A stretch of DNA of 64,000 nt, taken from contig JAQFVV010012394.1 in the NCBI GenBank assembly GCA_028023455.1, positions 18,990,353 to 19,054,352 on the forward strand, given 5' to 3'. A program made the translations under genes and the position numbers. Positions 24,290 through 36,945 of the stretch are shown piece after piece. Under the pieces are notes generated by a model. It was not told the DNA's origin and did not search any database. It saw nothing but the letters and a program-made list of their open reading frames with translations. Within the stretch, counting starts at the first letter, position 1. Every line of letters starts with the position of its first letter. The stretch comes from Epiperipatus broadwayi. Lineage: Eukaryota; Onychophora; Udeonychophora; Euonychophora; Peripatidae.

Positions 24290-24505
24290 GACAAGGAGAA
24301 TCAATTTAAATATCTTGGTAGCTTTTTAAATAAAAATGCAGATTTACTTCATGAAACAAACAAGCCTGAATACATTATTAAGACAATTTATGAGCAAAAA
24401 TCCCAAGAAATCAACAAACAAAATAGATTGGCATTGCGATTGGCATTATTCACAAGTTCATTTAAAAGATTCTTTGAGAATCTAGCTTCTGAATTATCTT
24501 AGTAA
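24290..24505 (+). mobile_element. Possible LINE remnant
   Basis: A broken plus-strand frame reads QFKYLGSFLNKNADLLHE, which resembles the post-RT FxYLGS segment of RTE or Jockey-like LINEs. Only about 200 bp can be linked, so this is tentative. Confidence 0.4.
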
Positions 24506-25079
24506 TATATATGGACTTGTTTGTTCTACTAATAGGTTTATATTCATAGTATTACATAATTAATAAGATATAAAATTGTCATTCAAATATTATATATATA
24601 TAAATAACAGGTATTTTTCCCATAAAAATTTATTTCAATAAATCCAGATTAGTCAGCATATATCTTACTTTTTTTTCAGGATGGTTTATTGGGATTGTTA
24701 ACATATATTCCAATACAAATACAATGAATAAATTAGGATCCTCTATTAATTCCTGCAAATGAATAGGATTTCGATGTAAAAGAAAAAAAGTAGCACCGTC
24801 TCTGTAAATATATATAAATAAAAATCGTAAACATTTAAAAATCGTAAAAAATATGACAAAATTGTATTAAAGGTTATTTATAAAATATGTTTAAAAAAAT
24901 CATTACCGACTTTAAATTGTGTCCTCTACATTGTAATTAACTTTTTCAAAAATATATGTGATTTTAATATGTAAAATACTTGTTTTAAAATAAATTCAAT
25001 AATTTCAACAGAGATGCCTTAACACTACACAATATTTACATTTCTTATAGATACACACACACACACATATATATATATA

Positions 25080-25430
25080 TTATCACATGATAACAGCACA
25101 AGTTTATCTAGACTATAAATCTTCAATCTGTTGTCAAGATAATTTCTATAAGTAAAAGCTGGATTTCACTTTTCATTCTGATTTAAGATCATAATATAGC
25201 TGGTACAGGATTTTAATAGATTGAGATTTTTATATTCCTACAAGTATAAATAAACCCATTAAGCAGATAAAGATAACTTGCTTTAAAACCTGCTTTTGTA
25301 CATCGTTAGGTGGTTTTATAAACATTATCACATTATAACAGCCCAAGATTATCTAAAATCTTCTATTTATAGTCAAGGTAACTTCTATAAGTAAAAAATG
25401 GATTCCACCTTTCACTCTCACTAAAATGTT
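25080..25430. repeat. Diverged direct repeat pair, also at 35.85 kb
   Basis: ATCACATGATAACAGC (from 25082) and ATCACATTATAACAGC (from 25328) start two similar blocks that continue with TCAAGRTAAYTTCTATAAGTA. A third relative is at 35852-35995. The repeat class is unknown. The rest of 24506-26100 is plain AT-rich intron. Confidence 0.5.
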
Positions 25431-26100
25431 AATATAGACATATCTAATTATTATTATCCCCATTATTAACTTAAAAAGCATTATACTAATTAGATCCAAC
25501 AAATTAATTTCTGTCCAATTACAAAACTGGAAAAAAATAGATTGAAAAAAACCCAAACCTTTAACCAATACAGTTATTTGATTAGAAACAAAGTAGCCAA
25601 TAAAATAAATAAAGCAATCACAATGAAAGGGTTTGCATTTCATTTTTATATGAAGGTGTGTGATAATTATATTTATAGGAATACAGCAACAGTGAATCAA
25701 GACGGCAATTAAAACAGAATTTGAGGTTGCAACCTAGTGACTAATTAACACCCAGGAAATCAAGTGAATTGGGACTTCCGATACTAACTTCCGAGTTAAA
25801 TCTAGTTATGGCAAGCCTTATAAATTAAAGCAAAACAAATTCATAACATTAGACTTGAAGATCTAAACAAACTAATAAACCTTGATTGATATGTTTATAA
25901 ACTTTGTTATTGTTGCAATGTTTTGAAATAAAATTAGTTTAATTTTTTGTTACAGTAAAACCTAATTTACCTTGTGGGATATTTATTTATTTATATTTTT
26001 AATTGCATAAAAGGGCATAAGACATTAAATCAGTAATCATTTAGTATGTACTTTGGGAATTTTTTATATACCTGGGGGAGTCATCAACCACTAATGTAAA

Positions 26101-26935
26101 TCATCATCATCATCATCAACCATTATCAATCCACTGGAGGATGAAGGTCTCTCCAAGTTCAATCCATCTTTTCCTATCATTAGCTTCTCTTCTCCACATC
26201 ACCCCTGCACACTTTCTTATTTCATCCATCCATCTCACATGTGGTCTCTTTCTGGGTCTTTTACAATCTCTTGGAATCTGGTTTAAGATTTCAATTGTCC
26301 ATCTATTATCATCTCTTCTAGCAATTTGTCCAGCCCAACTCCACTTCAGTCTTTTAATTTTTTCAATGAGGTCAGTAATACCTAATTGTTCTTTTATCCA
26401 TACATTGTGCTTTCGATCTCTTCTTGTTACTCCCAACATGCATCTCTCCATATTTCTTTGAGTGGTCTGAAGTCTCTGTATTGCTCTTCTATTAAGTATC
26501 CAAGTCTCAGATCCATAAGTAAGAACTGGCAAAACACATTTATTAAAAACCTTCCTTTTCAAACACATAGGCATATTTCCTTTTAGTATCAAGTTATTTC
26601 TATCAAAAGCACTCCAACCATGTTTAATTCTATGATTAATTTCATCCATTATGTTTCAATCTGTATTAATAATCTGACCAAGGTATTTGTAACTGTTAAC
26701 TTCTTCTAACTCATCATAATCAATCTTTATTTTCATATTTTGAGAAAATCTATTAAACATTACTTTAGTCTTTTTAACATTTATCTTTAGTCCTACTTTC
26801 ATCTGATAACTACTGCAACATTTCCTATAGCGCTAAAGCATTATTTGCAAAAACAACTACATCATCTGCAAAATCTAAATGACTTAAATAATCACCATTT
26901 ACTTTCACTCCTTTAGCTTCCCATAAATACTAAGC
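26101..26935 (-). mobile_element. RTE LINE 3' fragment, 177-codon frame partly intact
   Basis: On the minus strand, after broken RT sequence, an open frame covers the C-terminal part of RTE ORF2 (26116-26649). It includes the motifs HGWSAFDRNNLILKG, LPVLTYGSETW, NMERCMLGVTRRDRK, LKWSWAGQIARRDDNRW and VRWMDEIRKCAG. It ends at the (GATGAT)n tail at 26101-26118. The RT catalytic part is missing. It is related closely to the copies at 19.3, 21.9 and 54.9 kb. Confidence 0.9.
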
Positions 26936-26939
26936 AATA

Positions 26940-28220
26940 AATAGCCTTTTTCTTTTTTGTTCGGCAAAAAAGAAAAGGTGTGTTACATGTACTTTTTCGG
27001 ACACCAAAAACTGTAAACAGTATTTAAAGCTCTAATTCCCCCCGTTTTGTGTTTTCACATGAAAATAAAGAAAAATAGGTAATGGGTGTCATGTGTGCCT
27101 TTTGGGGCAGGGGGATACCAACTGAAGTCAAAATAATAATCTTCTGTGTGTGCGACTGAAATAATCCTATAGGTTGTGTGAAAAAACTTTAGACCATTTT
27201 AATGAATAAATAATAGTAATTATTTTTTATTAACAAAAATAAAACACACATTAAAAAAAGGTTTGCAAACAATTCCATTAAACAGGCAATAAGAACTTTT
27301 AGACAATTTTAATAAATAAATAATACTTTTTTGGGGGAGAGGCGGTTAAAGGTAAGTAGCAAAATGATGAGGAATAGCATTTGTTAGTTTGTAGAACTTT
27401 TATTTTTTTGACTTTATTACCGCTTTCAAGTCTGCTAGACTTTTAGTTTTTAGAATTAGTCTTACTAAGGGTTTATCATTACTATTTTTTTGTTTCATCA
27501 AGTATCTGCAAGATTTAATTAGTTTGTATAAGCTTTCTTTTGGGGACATATTACGGCTTTCAAATCAAATAACTGCTACATTTTTCACCCTTATACAGAT
27601 GACGTGTGTTGAAAATTGATAAGTGGAGACTTTTTGTGAGATTTTAGCAAGGGTCAGGGAAGGATAGATGAAAAGAAATGATCAATTTTTTCTGACTGTT
27701 GTTGTTTAACCAAAATGAAGCAAAAATAATAATTTTCTGTGTTTTAATCGAAAAAATATTACATAAAAGAAGTGGCAAAAAACTATTAACAATTTTAAAG
27801 CAATAAATAGATTTTTCTTATTCCTAAAGGAAAAAAAGAAAAATAGATATTAAGATAGTTTTGTTGAAGCAAATGAAATCAAAATACGGTGTTTTCTCAA
27901 AATAATACTTTAGAAAAATGGTTTACAAAAACTATATTTTAATAACAAATAATAGTAATTATAGCAGAAACAAAAAAAGAAAAAGAAATGATCATTGCCT
28001 TTCTGATTGTTATTTCACCAAAATCTGCAAACAACATCTTAATTCAAAAGTATGCATCAAACTTATTGGGGGGGGGGGGGAACAATCACTTCCTTTTTGG
28101 CTATTGTTTAACCAAAATCTGCAAAGCAATATCTTAATTCAAAAAACAGGCATCAAATTTATCACTTTGTAATTTCAGTAGTTTTTGATGACTCGTCAGT
28201 GCTCCCCCCCCCCCCATTTC
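26940..28220. repeat. Degenerate tandem-like region with G13 and C12 tracts
   Basis: Phrases such as TTTAACCAAAAT, TCTGCAAA and CTTAATTCAAAA recur at about 27.7, 28.0 and 28.1 kb, so units of roughly 85-90 bp can be traced. A run of 13 G is at 28068-28080 and of 12 C at 28204-28215. No coding potential was seen. Confidence 0.5.
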
Positions 28221-28334
28221 CATGACATGTAAAAAAAGTCCCAGAGCACATATTAAATGTTTACCCATTAAATCAAACTGTAGAAGCAGTTTTGTGCTAT
28301 TCAATTAGTTTGAATTGAAATTTTTTCTAAGCTA

Positions 28335-28402
28335 TTTGGCTGAGAATCAATCTTGGAACTTGAATTCTGAATCCGTCACTCTACGATTATGCTAAACCAC
28401 AT
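28335..28402 (-). repeat. tRNA-derived SINE-like sequence (weak)
   Basis: On minus, TGTGGTTTAGCATAATCG resembles an A box, and AGATTGATTCT, 40 bp on, resembles a B box. It is surrounded by plain intron. It is probably a decayed SINE head. Confidence 0.35.
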
Positions 28403-28754
28403 AGGGGAGAAAAAATACTTTTTTCTAGAGCTTTGCAAATTTAAATGTCAAGAGTGATTTAAAAAAAAAAGAATTAAATGATTTTGTAATTTGCTTTTTA
28501 GAAGGCAATCTATTTGTAAGCATATATGTAAGCACTTTTATATTAAAATGTGCTTAGATCCATTTGTTCCATTAAATTCAGATGAATTTTTTAAGCTTAT
28601 ATTTTTATAGTTTTCCATTTTGTTATAGTTTATAATAGTTATTATCTATATCTCTAAGATTTTACAGGCTTTGTCTGTCAACTTGAACCTACAATTCCTA
28701 CGGCAGAACATTGTCATCCATATATATCAATGAATAACTAATATATCTAATAAT

Positions 28755-28985
28755 AAAACAGCTCTCAGATCCAAGGCTCCTCACTAACGAAGGCTACAAG
28801 ACAGAAACTAGTCTGGGGACATTTGATGAGTAGGCACTAGATAGGGATTTTATGCACAAGCCTTCTGTATCCTTTGATTACTCTGGCTTGCAATGAGTGG
28901 CACTACTGTATGGAGAGTTTTGCCTGTTTTAATAACAGTTATGAGCAAGCACAAGAAATGGGGATCATGTGATGTTTGGTGGTTT
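28755..28985 (+). repeat. Family A repeat, 5'-truncated
   Basis: It runs from GCTCTCAGATCCAAGGCTCC through the right arm to the terminus TTTTGCCTGTTTTAA, then the outer segment CAAGCACAAGAAATGGGGAT. Confidence 0.75.
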
Positions 28986-30575
28986 AATATCTAATAATAC
29001 ATACTAAATGATTTTAGGAATATTAATGAAAGAATGGATATAAGAAATAGTACATTGCAATAATATTTAATTACTGCCCACATCTTTTATTTATCAATAC
29101 ATAATTCTTAGTGAAAAATTATATGTGTTGATTTTTATGTATATAAAAAAATGTTACATTATGAATATATAAAGAATGGAAGCAGTTGTAATTTATAGTG
29201 TATGTTTACAAAATGAGCTTATTACTGTAAAAAATAATATAAATACCATAGAATAGAAAAAGATCAATATTTTTATATCCATCCACTCAACCAAACACCT
29301 AGACAATATGTGTGGGAGCCTATTAAAATAATTTACAAAAATATTGCACATATTTAATTTTGTCTGAAAATATTTTACTTGGGTATAGATATTAAATAAA
29401 TGGAGAGAACACTGACGTAAACACTGAATGTATTTGCAAATTTATACTTAACATTCTCTTTTGTTTTGTGTGTCACAGAACTTAAAAAAAACTCACATAT
29501 AGAACCATTCCAATTTACATTCAACTGCTTATTCTTAGACCCTCCTCTGATATATTATCATTCATACTTCTCTCCTCTATTAGAGCTCATAACCACTTTT
29601 ACTTGCTTCTACTTGACCAGTCCACCATCATTTCTGACTACTCCAAGCAAATGCCATATCTATTTTAAGGTTTTACTTTCAATTTCTTTCACAATATTAT
29701 AAACAATATTTCACTGGTTCTTGTACTTTCAATATTAGAATGATTTGATTGTTATTTTCCAAAAATCCATTCCCCTTGATAACACTTATTCATTTAATGC
29801 AAGAGTGGTAATATTTTACAGTCTATACATCAATTTTTCCCACTGTGAGTTTACATATGCCACATTATACTTGTGATCATCATCATTTCAAAAATTATTG
29901 ATTCACTACAGAATGAAAGTATCTTCAGGTTTATAAAATACGATATGCTATAGATAAATAATACTGTATTTAATATTTTTTTCATATTATAATTTACCTT
30001 GGAAAAAAATGTTCTACAGTACATTATTATATTATGGTAAAAAAATTAAAATTTGTTTAAATATTGTGAGTCAGTTTTGTTTTCGACCAGATTTTTAATG
30101 ATGGAGTTGCAGCAAAACAGAAATTGAATCACTCAGACATGATCTCATTTTTTTTTTTATCAATTTCATTGATAAAAATAATTTTCATAAAAATCTGGCT
30201 CAAAAAGAATGTGCCTTTACAAAATGAAAATTAACATCAATTATGAAATTACTCCTGATTAACTCTCAAAAATAGACAAGCGTGCAATATCTACTTACAG
30301 ATCGAAGATCCAATTTTTTTAAATTTAACTTACAAATTTGAATTTTTTATTATATTTTTTTTTGACTATTAATAAATTGTTTTTCAATTACTAATATTAT
30401 TTAAAATTGGTCCTAATATTAACACATAGTAAATGTTATAAATTTTGTGAGTATTAAAATGTGTAATAAAGAAAATGGAAATAATGTGAAAAATATAAAA
30501 TATTCACACTCTCAATCAAAGTTATTTATGATTTCCTATATAACTGAAGTACAAAGATAAGACAGCCACTCTTAC
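28986..30575. other. Intron, little to report
   Basis: A short reversed RTE tail remnant (GATCATCATCATTTC) may lie at 29876-29930. Otherwise it is AT-rich sequence without recognisable content. Confidence 0.4.
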
Positions 30576-30652
30576 CTTTTCAAAGTCTCTATCATATGGC
30601 TTGGATCGAGAATTTCCTCATATTCAACAAAAATGGTGTTAATATTTAGCAT
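30576..30652 (-). CDS. NPHP4: Probable NPHP4 exon (77 bp)
   Basis: A good acceptor (CTAAACAG) and donor (AAAAG|GTAAGA) bracket 25 codons plus two bases, reading INTIFVEYEEILDPSHMIET in its middle. It leaves in phase 2, which fits the TGTTTC acceptor of the 14-kb exon, and sits where vertebrate NPHP4 has its FQLEYVF region. However, it must be entered in phase 0 while the 31.2-kb exon exits in phase 2, because entering in phase 2 meets TAA. Either one exon is missing in between or this is not part of the main transcript. Confidence 0.5.
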
Positions 30653-31200
30653 CTGTTTAGAATTACAGTTTGAAACTACACTAGTAAATATTTTAAGCAA
30701 AACTTTTTATAATCACAGGATTCCATGTACCAAGTTTGGTGCAATCACTATAGTTTGACCATATCTAGTTTAAAATCTTATTACCTACATTTTATATCTA
30801 TAGATAAAAAACCACTATAATTTATATGAAATCCATTTCACTGATAGCACTTATTGATTTAAAGACACACTACTCATATTTCACATCCACAACTGGCAAT
30901 TCTCCCTATAATTTAAAAATACATAATTTCACATCCAAAATATTCTTATTTCAAGCAAACTAGTAAGCAATTATCTCTTTGCTATATCACCTATACATAA
31001 CATCCTGATAACATGTGTCACTAACGTCTATGTCAGATCACAAATATCTGAAAAAAATACAAGTTTTAATTCCATCACATCCAAAAAGACTATGAGAACA
31101 ATCTATTTAAAAATAATCCTTTATTATGAAAGAAAGGGAGCATGAGAGGTTTGGATATAAACACTGGAAACTAATAGAAATTTCAATTCCACTTTGTTAC

Positions 31201-31319
31201 CTTGAAGAAGCACTGTGTGGTCGTGAAGAACTCCTGCTTTTTTTGCCGGCTGGATATTCTTCTGTTAATTGGAAAATATCTGGTTCATGAATATAGCACC
31301 ATCCATTATGAATACCAAT
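31201..31319 (-). CDS. NPHP4: NPHP4 exon, IGIHNGW block
   Basis: This 119-bp exon has acceptor TTTTTAG and donor AAG|GTAACA; it enters in phase 0 and exits in phase 2. The translation starts IGIHNGWCYIHEPDIFQLTE and ends in a Ser/Arg-rich run (KKSRSSSRPHSASSR). This fits the VGVHNGLGFVQ segment and the following Ser-rich stretch of vertebrate NPHP4. Confidence 0.87.
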
Positions 31320-31849
31320 CTAAAAAAAACAAGCATAGTATCAGAAGATAGTATTTTTGGTATATATTCAAAAATGATATTTAGCATATACTATAAATTT
31401 ATTCCAAGGCTTGATCAGTTAATTTTGGCACCTGAGGCGAACCCTAAAAACTGTGCATTTTAAAATTTTTGAAAAGGCTTTATTTAACATGGTCTTTTCG
31501 CCAAAGTAATTGATGTAATAGAAAATAAATATGCATTAAATAACATATTTATTAAAATATGTCTCATTTTAGTGATTATTTCCTTTTGGTGCCTGACATT
31601 GTCTAACCACCTCACTAAGGCACTATGCCCAAACTTTATCTACGAATAATAAATATATTACCAAAAAAATAATAATAATGCAAATAAAATAATTATTTAA
31701 CAATAAAAAACTTGCACTAGTATGATGGACAGTCTGCAAACCAGACATAAATACATCACACATAAATGAGAATTCATTTTATGGGGATTACTCTTAATTA
31801 GCAGAAACACATATTTCTCATATATATATATATATGCTTTGCACACAGA

Positions 31850-33030
31850 TAATGAAGCTATTAATAGTGCTTGAAAATAAATAATATTATTTAAATATTA
31901 CTGCCAAGCGCTTTCGGATAGTTCATAGTCCCATATTCATCGCTACTGTAATTTATTTAAGAACTATAATGATGTTAATGCAAATTTTATGCAAATTCAT
32001 GTGAAGATGCTACATAGACCATTTTCGAGATAGAAAAAATAAGACCTCTCTTCTATTGATTGCTGCAGGGTCACACTATACAGTAAGCCTCCCTGACTTT
32101 GCATTAGATGTTGTTTATTTCAGAGCAGATAACACTGGCTGTGTTGGGTATGAAGGTATGCCCAGTGGCTCTCTCATGCTCAACAAAAATTGAATTACCT
32201 TCAAGTTTAGTTTTGGTTCTGTTGTAGAGGTATCTATGTTGAGCTACTCTGGTTGCAATATTGGTTTTAGTTTCTCCATAATATCTTGCCATGCAATTTC
32301 TTTGGGGGCAGGTGATCTTGTATACAACTTGAGGGGTGAGTTCGGGTTTGATCCCATCTTTGGTGTTATTGATAAGTCTATTGGTGTTAAGAGGTGAACA
32401 GACAGTGACTTCAAAGTCTCATGATAGTTTGTTAATAAGGCTTTGGTGTCTTGAATGGATGTTCACCTCCTATCACCAATAGATTTATCAATAACACCAA
32501 AGACAAGATCAAACCCGAACTCACCCCTCAATATACAAGATCACCTGCCCCCAAAGAAATTGCATAACAACATCATAACAACATATTATGAAGAAACTAA
32601 AACCAATATTGCAACCAGAGTAGCTCAACATAGATACCTCTACAACAGGACCAAAACTAAGCTTGAAGGCAATTCAATTTTTGTTGAGCACGAGAGTCAC
32701 TGGCCATGCCTTCCTACCCACCACAGCCAGTGTTATCTGCTCTGAAAGAAATGACATCAAACGCAAAGTCAAGGAGGCTTACTATATAGTAAATGACCCT
32801 GTAGCAATCAATAGAAGAGAGATGTTTTTCTCTATCTCGAAAATGGTCTATGTAGCATCTTCACATGAATTTGCATAAAATTTGCATTAACATCATTATA
32901 GTTCTTAAATAAATTACAGTAGCCATGAATATGGAACTATGAAAAATCCCGAAAGCACTTGGCAGTAACATTTGGATAATATTATTTATTTTCAAGCACT
33001 ATTAATAGCTTCATTATCTGTGCGCAAAGC
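31850..33030. mobile_element. Penelope-like element, head-to-head inverted dimer with GIY-YIG domain
   Basis: This is an inverted repeat with arms of about 550 bp and its axis near 32.43 kb. The left arm on minus encodes a GIY-YIG nuclease: VVYKITCPQRNCMARYYGET, then RVAQHRYLYNRTKTKLEGN, FVEHERATGH and TASVICSE. This is the C-terminal domain of GIY-YIG PLEs, which nicks the target. GIY is represented by VVY and YIG by YYG, with the following Arg present. The right arm (32459-33030, plus) is a copy with frame breaks. Both arms are 5'-truncated and lack the RT. Confidence 0.85.
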
Positions 33031-33039
33031 ACATATATA

Positions 33040-33608
33040 TATTTATTGATTTCAAACGTCGCAACTATTTCAATATTTCTCAGAATAAATTTCTTTATAT
33101 TATTTGACCATAGAGAAATCAAATAATTAATATAAATTAATGACTATATTTCAGATTATAATATTAACTATACTTCAAACAATTCTATACAAGAAGACAA
33201 GCAATACATCAATGAATTTGTATTTTCTTAATTTAATACAATGGTCAACATGCATCATTTTATATATTTTGAATTTAATGAATATTTAAACTATTAATAT
33301 TACTTTTGCTTTCTATTAATATACCTATTTTATAGAGAAAACCATTAGTTATCCATTTATCAATTAGTTAGACTAAAACATTATTAATAAGTCATGTATG
33401 GGTCATTTCACTTTTCTTTATTAGACTTACACACACACATACATGTATATGTATATATGTGTACACATACATATGTGCACACATATATATTAGTCTAGCT
33501 TTCTTACTAAAAATATGTCAAATTATAAATGTCACATCATACATAGAAACATTTTATTTATTTAATAATAAATTAATGTAACTGTTAAAATAATTTTATA
33601 AGTTATAC
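33040..33608. other. AT-rich intron with (CA)n/(TA)n microsatellite
   Basis: A short ACACAC/TATGTA microsatellite is at about 33428-33490; nothing else was recognised. Confidence 0.5.
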
Positions 33609-33799
33609 CTGCAATCTTCTTTCTGCAACTTTAATATTGTTTTCTGTCAAACAATTATCTTTATTCAACCGTTCTTTAAAGAATTCATGACATAAAGAGT
33701 CTTCAAATTCTTCTAGAGATGGAGGTAAATAAATCTGAAGTTTTTCAATGCTACAAGGAATCTTTTTTAGCAACTTTGGTTTTTGGAAATAATCGATTC
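33609..33799 (-). CDS. NPHP4: NPHP4 exon, LPPSLEEFE block
   Basis: This 191-bp exon has acceptor TTTTTAAG and donor CAG|GTATAA. It enters in phase 1 and leaves in phase 0, consistent with both neighbours. It contains RIDYFQKPKLLKK, IYLPPSLEEFEDSL, a charged helix (HEFFKERLNKDN) and VAERRLQ. These correspond in order to the KP, YPSLEKFEEEL and LERRLRV parts of vertebrate NPHP4. Confidence 0.92.
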
Positions 33800-34051
33800 C
33801 TTAAAAATAAAAATAATAATATATAAATAAGTATATACAGCAGACATATCCAATTAATTAATTAAAATTACTTAGTCCCTTTACTACTTATTTAAAGATT
33901 AAAAAATAATTACAAGATTAAGTGCCCAAAATAATCTAATGAACAATAGGCTTGAAAATTTTCACAACTACTTTACACTTTTAACAAAATCAAATTTAAT
34001 ATATTAAATAGTTTTATTATTTACATTTTGGTGAGAAATAGCATACGTTGA

Positions 34052-34260
34052 TTCATTATTATCACTCTCAATTATGATCAATCCAATGCAAGAAGAAAGG
34101 TCTCTCCAAGTTTAATCCAGTTTCTCTGATTTCTAGGCTCTCTTCTCCACAACACACCAGCAAATTTCCTTATTTCATCCATCTGTCTCACATGTAGTCT
34201 CTTTCTAATTCTTTTATAATCTCTTGGGATTCAATTTAACAACACTTCAACTGTCTATTT
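34052..34260 (-). mobile_element. RTE LINE 3' end, degraded (reversed)
   Basis: This is the reverse complement of the RTE C-terminus (AAGGTCTCTCCAAGTTTAAT, TTTCATCCATCTGTCTCACA). The (GATGAT)n tail is decayed. Confidence 0.8.
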
Positions 34261-34477
34261 ATTATCATTTCTTATGATCGTGATTATTACTGATTGCTAT
34301 GTTTATGATTATCATCTTTCACAATTATATCATTAATGATTATGATAATATAATAACGATTCTCAGAAACAATATTTTTCTAAAACTTAAAGAACATTTA
34401 GCATCATTAAAAATATATGTAAAATCAACTTACAAAGTGATGTTTTTCAAGCACTCAAAAATTACAAAAATGATTAT

Positions 34478-34610
34478 ACATTATACAGGCTTAAACCTGC
34501 ATTTATATATGTAATATATGCGGGATTTGAACTCAGACTTTCACATGACCCACTACTCTCAGTGCCATCTCATATTGCTAACCCACCTGATCACACACAT
34601 GTTGAAAAGA
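34478..34610 (-). repeat. tRNA-derived SINE copy 1
   Basis: On minus, GATCAGGTGGGTTAGCA (A-box-like) and GAGTTCAAATCCC (B box, about 34522-34535) lie about 55 bp apart, as in a tRNA head. Relatives lie at 36.25, 36.72 and 62.5 kb. Confidence 0.7.
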
Positions 34611-34756
34611 TACTAACAGAATATCATTTGATACTTTCAGCTTACTATAGTAAACAAAAACATTTCTCCTTTCTCAACTCTAGCGCCATCTATTATAAGC
34701 CTGTAATCACTGGCTACCCAAGCTTGAATAACTTTATCTTTCTTATTGCATTGCCA

Positions 34757-34977
34757 AATCCATATAATACTAAATCATCTATGCTTTTTATTACTGTTTT
34801 ACAATGCTTTTATACAACCCTCTATGACAGTTTCGATTGCCGCAGCAATGTTTGGAAATATCAATTAGAAGTTCTGAAGAAGATTTCTGGGGCAATCAAA
34901 ACTGTCATAGTGGGTTGAAATAAAACCATTGTAAAACAGTAATAAAGAGCATAGATGATTTAGTATTATATAATTTA
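34757..34977. repeat. Hairpin with hammerhead-like motif
   Basis: This is an inverted repeat with arms of about 85 bp (outer ATAATACTAAATCATCTATG). The right arm has CTGAAGA at 34874-34880, a GATT/AATC stem and AAAAC; the left arm's mirror copy reads AATCGAAACTG. It is taken as a reduced PLE-type inverted dimer. The 118-codon frame across it is not a gene. Confidence 0.6.
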
Positions 34978-35155
34978 AAAAATTATATACACTTTCTTTT
35001 TAGGTTAGAAATTATTTCATTTTTTTTAAACTTAGATGCAAACTTTATTTTATTTCAATTAAAGATCAAATAAGTCTTTTACTATCTGCAAACAATTCAA
35101 CTTCCTCCATTCTTTCATAAGATCAAGAATGTATTTTTTAAAACCATAATTATTG

Positions 35156-35249
35156 AAAATAAGAATCATAGATCACATGACCCAATTCTCTTAAGCTTGT
35201 AAGATATAAGCAATGATAAATGGGTCATGTAATCTATGACTCTTATTTT
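35156..35249. repeat. Short palindrome
   Basis: Arms of about 29 bp (AATAAGAATCATAGATCACA ... TCTATGACTCTTATT) surround a 36-bp spacer. Class unknown. Confidence 0.7.
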
Positions 35250-35801
35250 GACTATTTATAGTCTCTGCCTTAAGTCTTATGCAATGTTATATTGCTAAGA
35301 CTACTAATATATGGTATGGCTGAAGGTCTCTCAGTCCCATATAGCTATTTGAGTTGGCTAGCTGGGTTTAAAGACATGTAGATTTTCCACTCAATAGATA
35401 ACTTTTAGAAAAATGCTGGCTTTGGGTTGGTATTTTTAGATCTAGTGTCTGAATCTACCCTAGAACCTCTTTGAGGAGTGCCAAAGTACGAAACCATGGT
35501 CAGAGGTTTGGGGGGGTCCTGACAGAGATATTTTAAATGCTGGCTCTGGCTAAGCATTTATCACAAAGCTTGTTGAGGAATTGGCAATTCTCATTGATCA
35601 TAATTATTGCTCTTACATTTTAAACACATGACTAAAAACATCTGACAAAAATATGTATTTTAACTCCCACATCCACTATATTTTGTTCCAAGACCCCCTA
35701 ATCGATAGTCTAAACAGTGGACAACAGCTCATACTTTGTCCATTTATAATTCTGCAAAGGATTATAAACAAATCTACATAAATAATTAAAACACATACTC
35801 T

Positions 35802-35803
<2 letters not shown>

Positions 35804-35850
<47 letters not shown>
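35804..35850. repeat. (TA)n microsatellite, 47 bp
   Basis: It is an uninterrupted TA run. It is followed at 35852 by a relative of the 25.1-kb repeat. The rest of 35250-36240 is plain intron. Confidence 0.95.
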
Positions 35851-35855
<5 letters not shown>

Positions 35856-36244
35856 CACATGATGACAGAACCAATAGAATATTCACAATATGTTGTCAAG
35901 ACAATCTCTATAGTTAAAAAGTGGATTCCACCTTTAATCTGATCTAAGATCTTTAAATAGACAAAGAATGCTGACCACGTGATGGTTATAGATCAAGATT
36001 TTTATCTGCTTAGAGGTTTTAAATAAAATGCATTCAACAGGCAAACCTTTTTATTTTATTTAGGTATTTATCTATTACTAATTTAATAATAATTATAAAA
36101 AAAATTTTTTAAAAAAAAATGTATATCTTATTTTGGCATTTATCCCATTTCAGCACCTGAGACACCGACTATGTCATCAGCTGTCATTTAATTATTCATG
36201 CTTAACAATAAAATGAATATTATGAAATATAATAAAAAACAAAT

Positions 36245-36945
36245 AATGCTTTATATAGGGTATATGAGCACAGACTTTCACATGATCCACCATGCTCCAC
36301 TCTATCTCATAACACTGATACACTTGAACACATATATGTTGAAAAGATAAATAATCACCAATATATGTATTTCATGCTAAACCAGCAATCATCAGTTGGT
36401 CCAGATTATCATCTCTACCCACATATGCAATAAGTGCTCAGATATATATTAAGATAGCCAATCTTCATACTTGAATGAACAGGCTTCACTCCACTCCACA
36501 CTCCAACTCTTCAACCGTCCATCCAATTGAAAATCCGATGACGGAATGCTCAAAGGCCACCCTGCGGCTGAGATTCTTGTCACACCCATGTTGACCTAAA
36601 GTAAATCTGACCCCTCATGTACAGGACATAATCCATTTAATACATATACGAGGGATGGGCAGACATCTCTACTATGTAATAACTGATATATAGGCTTATT
36701 ATATACCTGTATCAATATATGTAATATAAGTGTATATGAGCACAGACTTTCACACGACCCACCACACTCTACTCTATCTCATAACACTGATACACTTGAA
36801 CACATATATGTTGAAAAGATAAATAATCACCAATATACATATTTCATGCTAAACCAGCAATCATCAGTTAGTCCAGATTATCATCTCTACACATATATGC
36901 TATAAGTGCTCAGATATATATTAAGATAGACAATCTGCTTTATAA
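36245..36945 (-). repeat. tRNA-derived SINE, two copies
   Basis: Copies at about 36245-36660 and 36700-36945 share the phrases CACAGACTTTCACA, TATATGTTGAAAAGATAAAT and AGTGCTCAGATATATATTAA. They belong to the same family as 34.5 and 62.5 kb. The internal Pol III boxes are more decayed here. Confidence 0.7.

Noticed and set aside
25353-25700. 115-codon hydrophobic minus-strand ORF as a membrane protein
   Set aside because: The Ile/Phe-rich translation is what AT-rich DNA gives by chance; it starts in a dispersed repeat.
34562-34918. 118-codon plus-strand ORF as a gene
   Set aside because: It spans a SINE and half of a palindrome; it has no family resemblance and no splice context.
35676-35858. 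ORF containing a YIYIYI run
   Set aside because: It is a translation of the (TA)n microsatellite.
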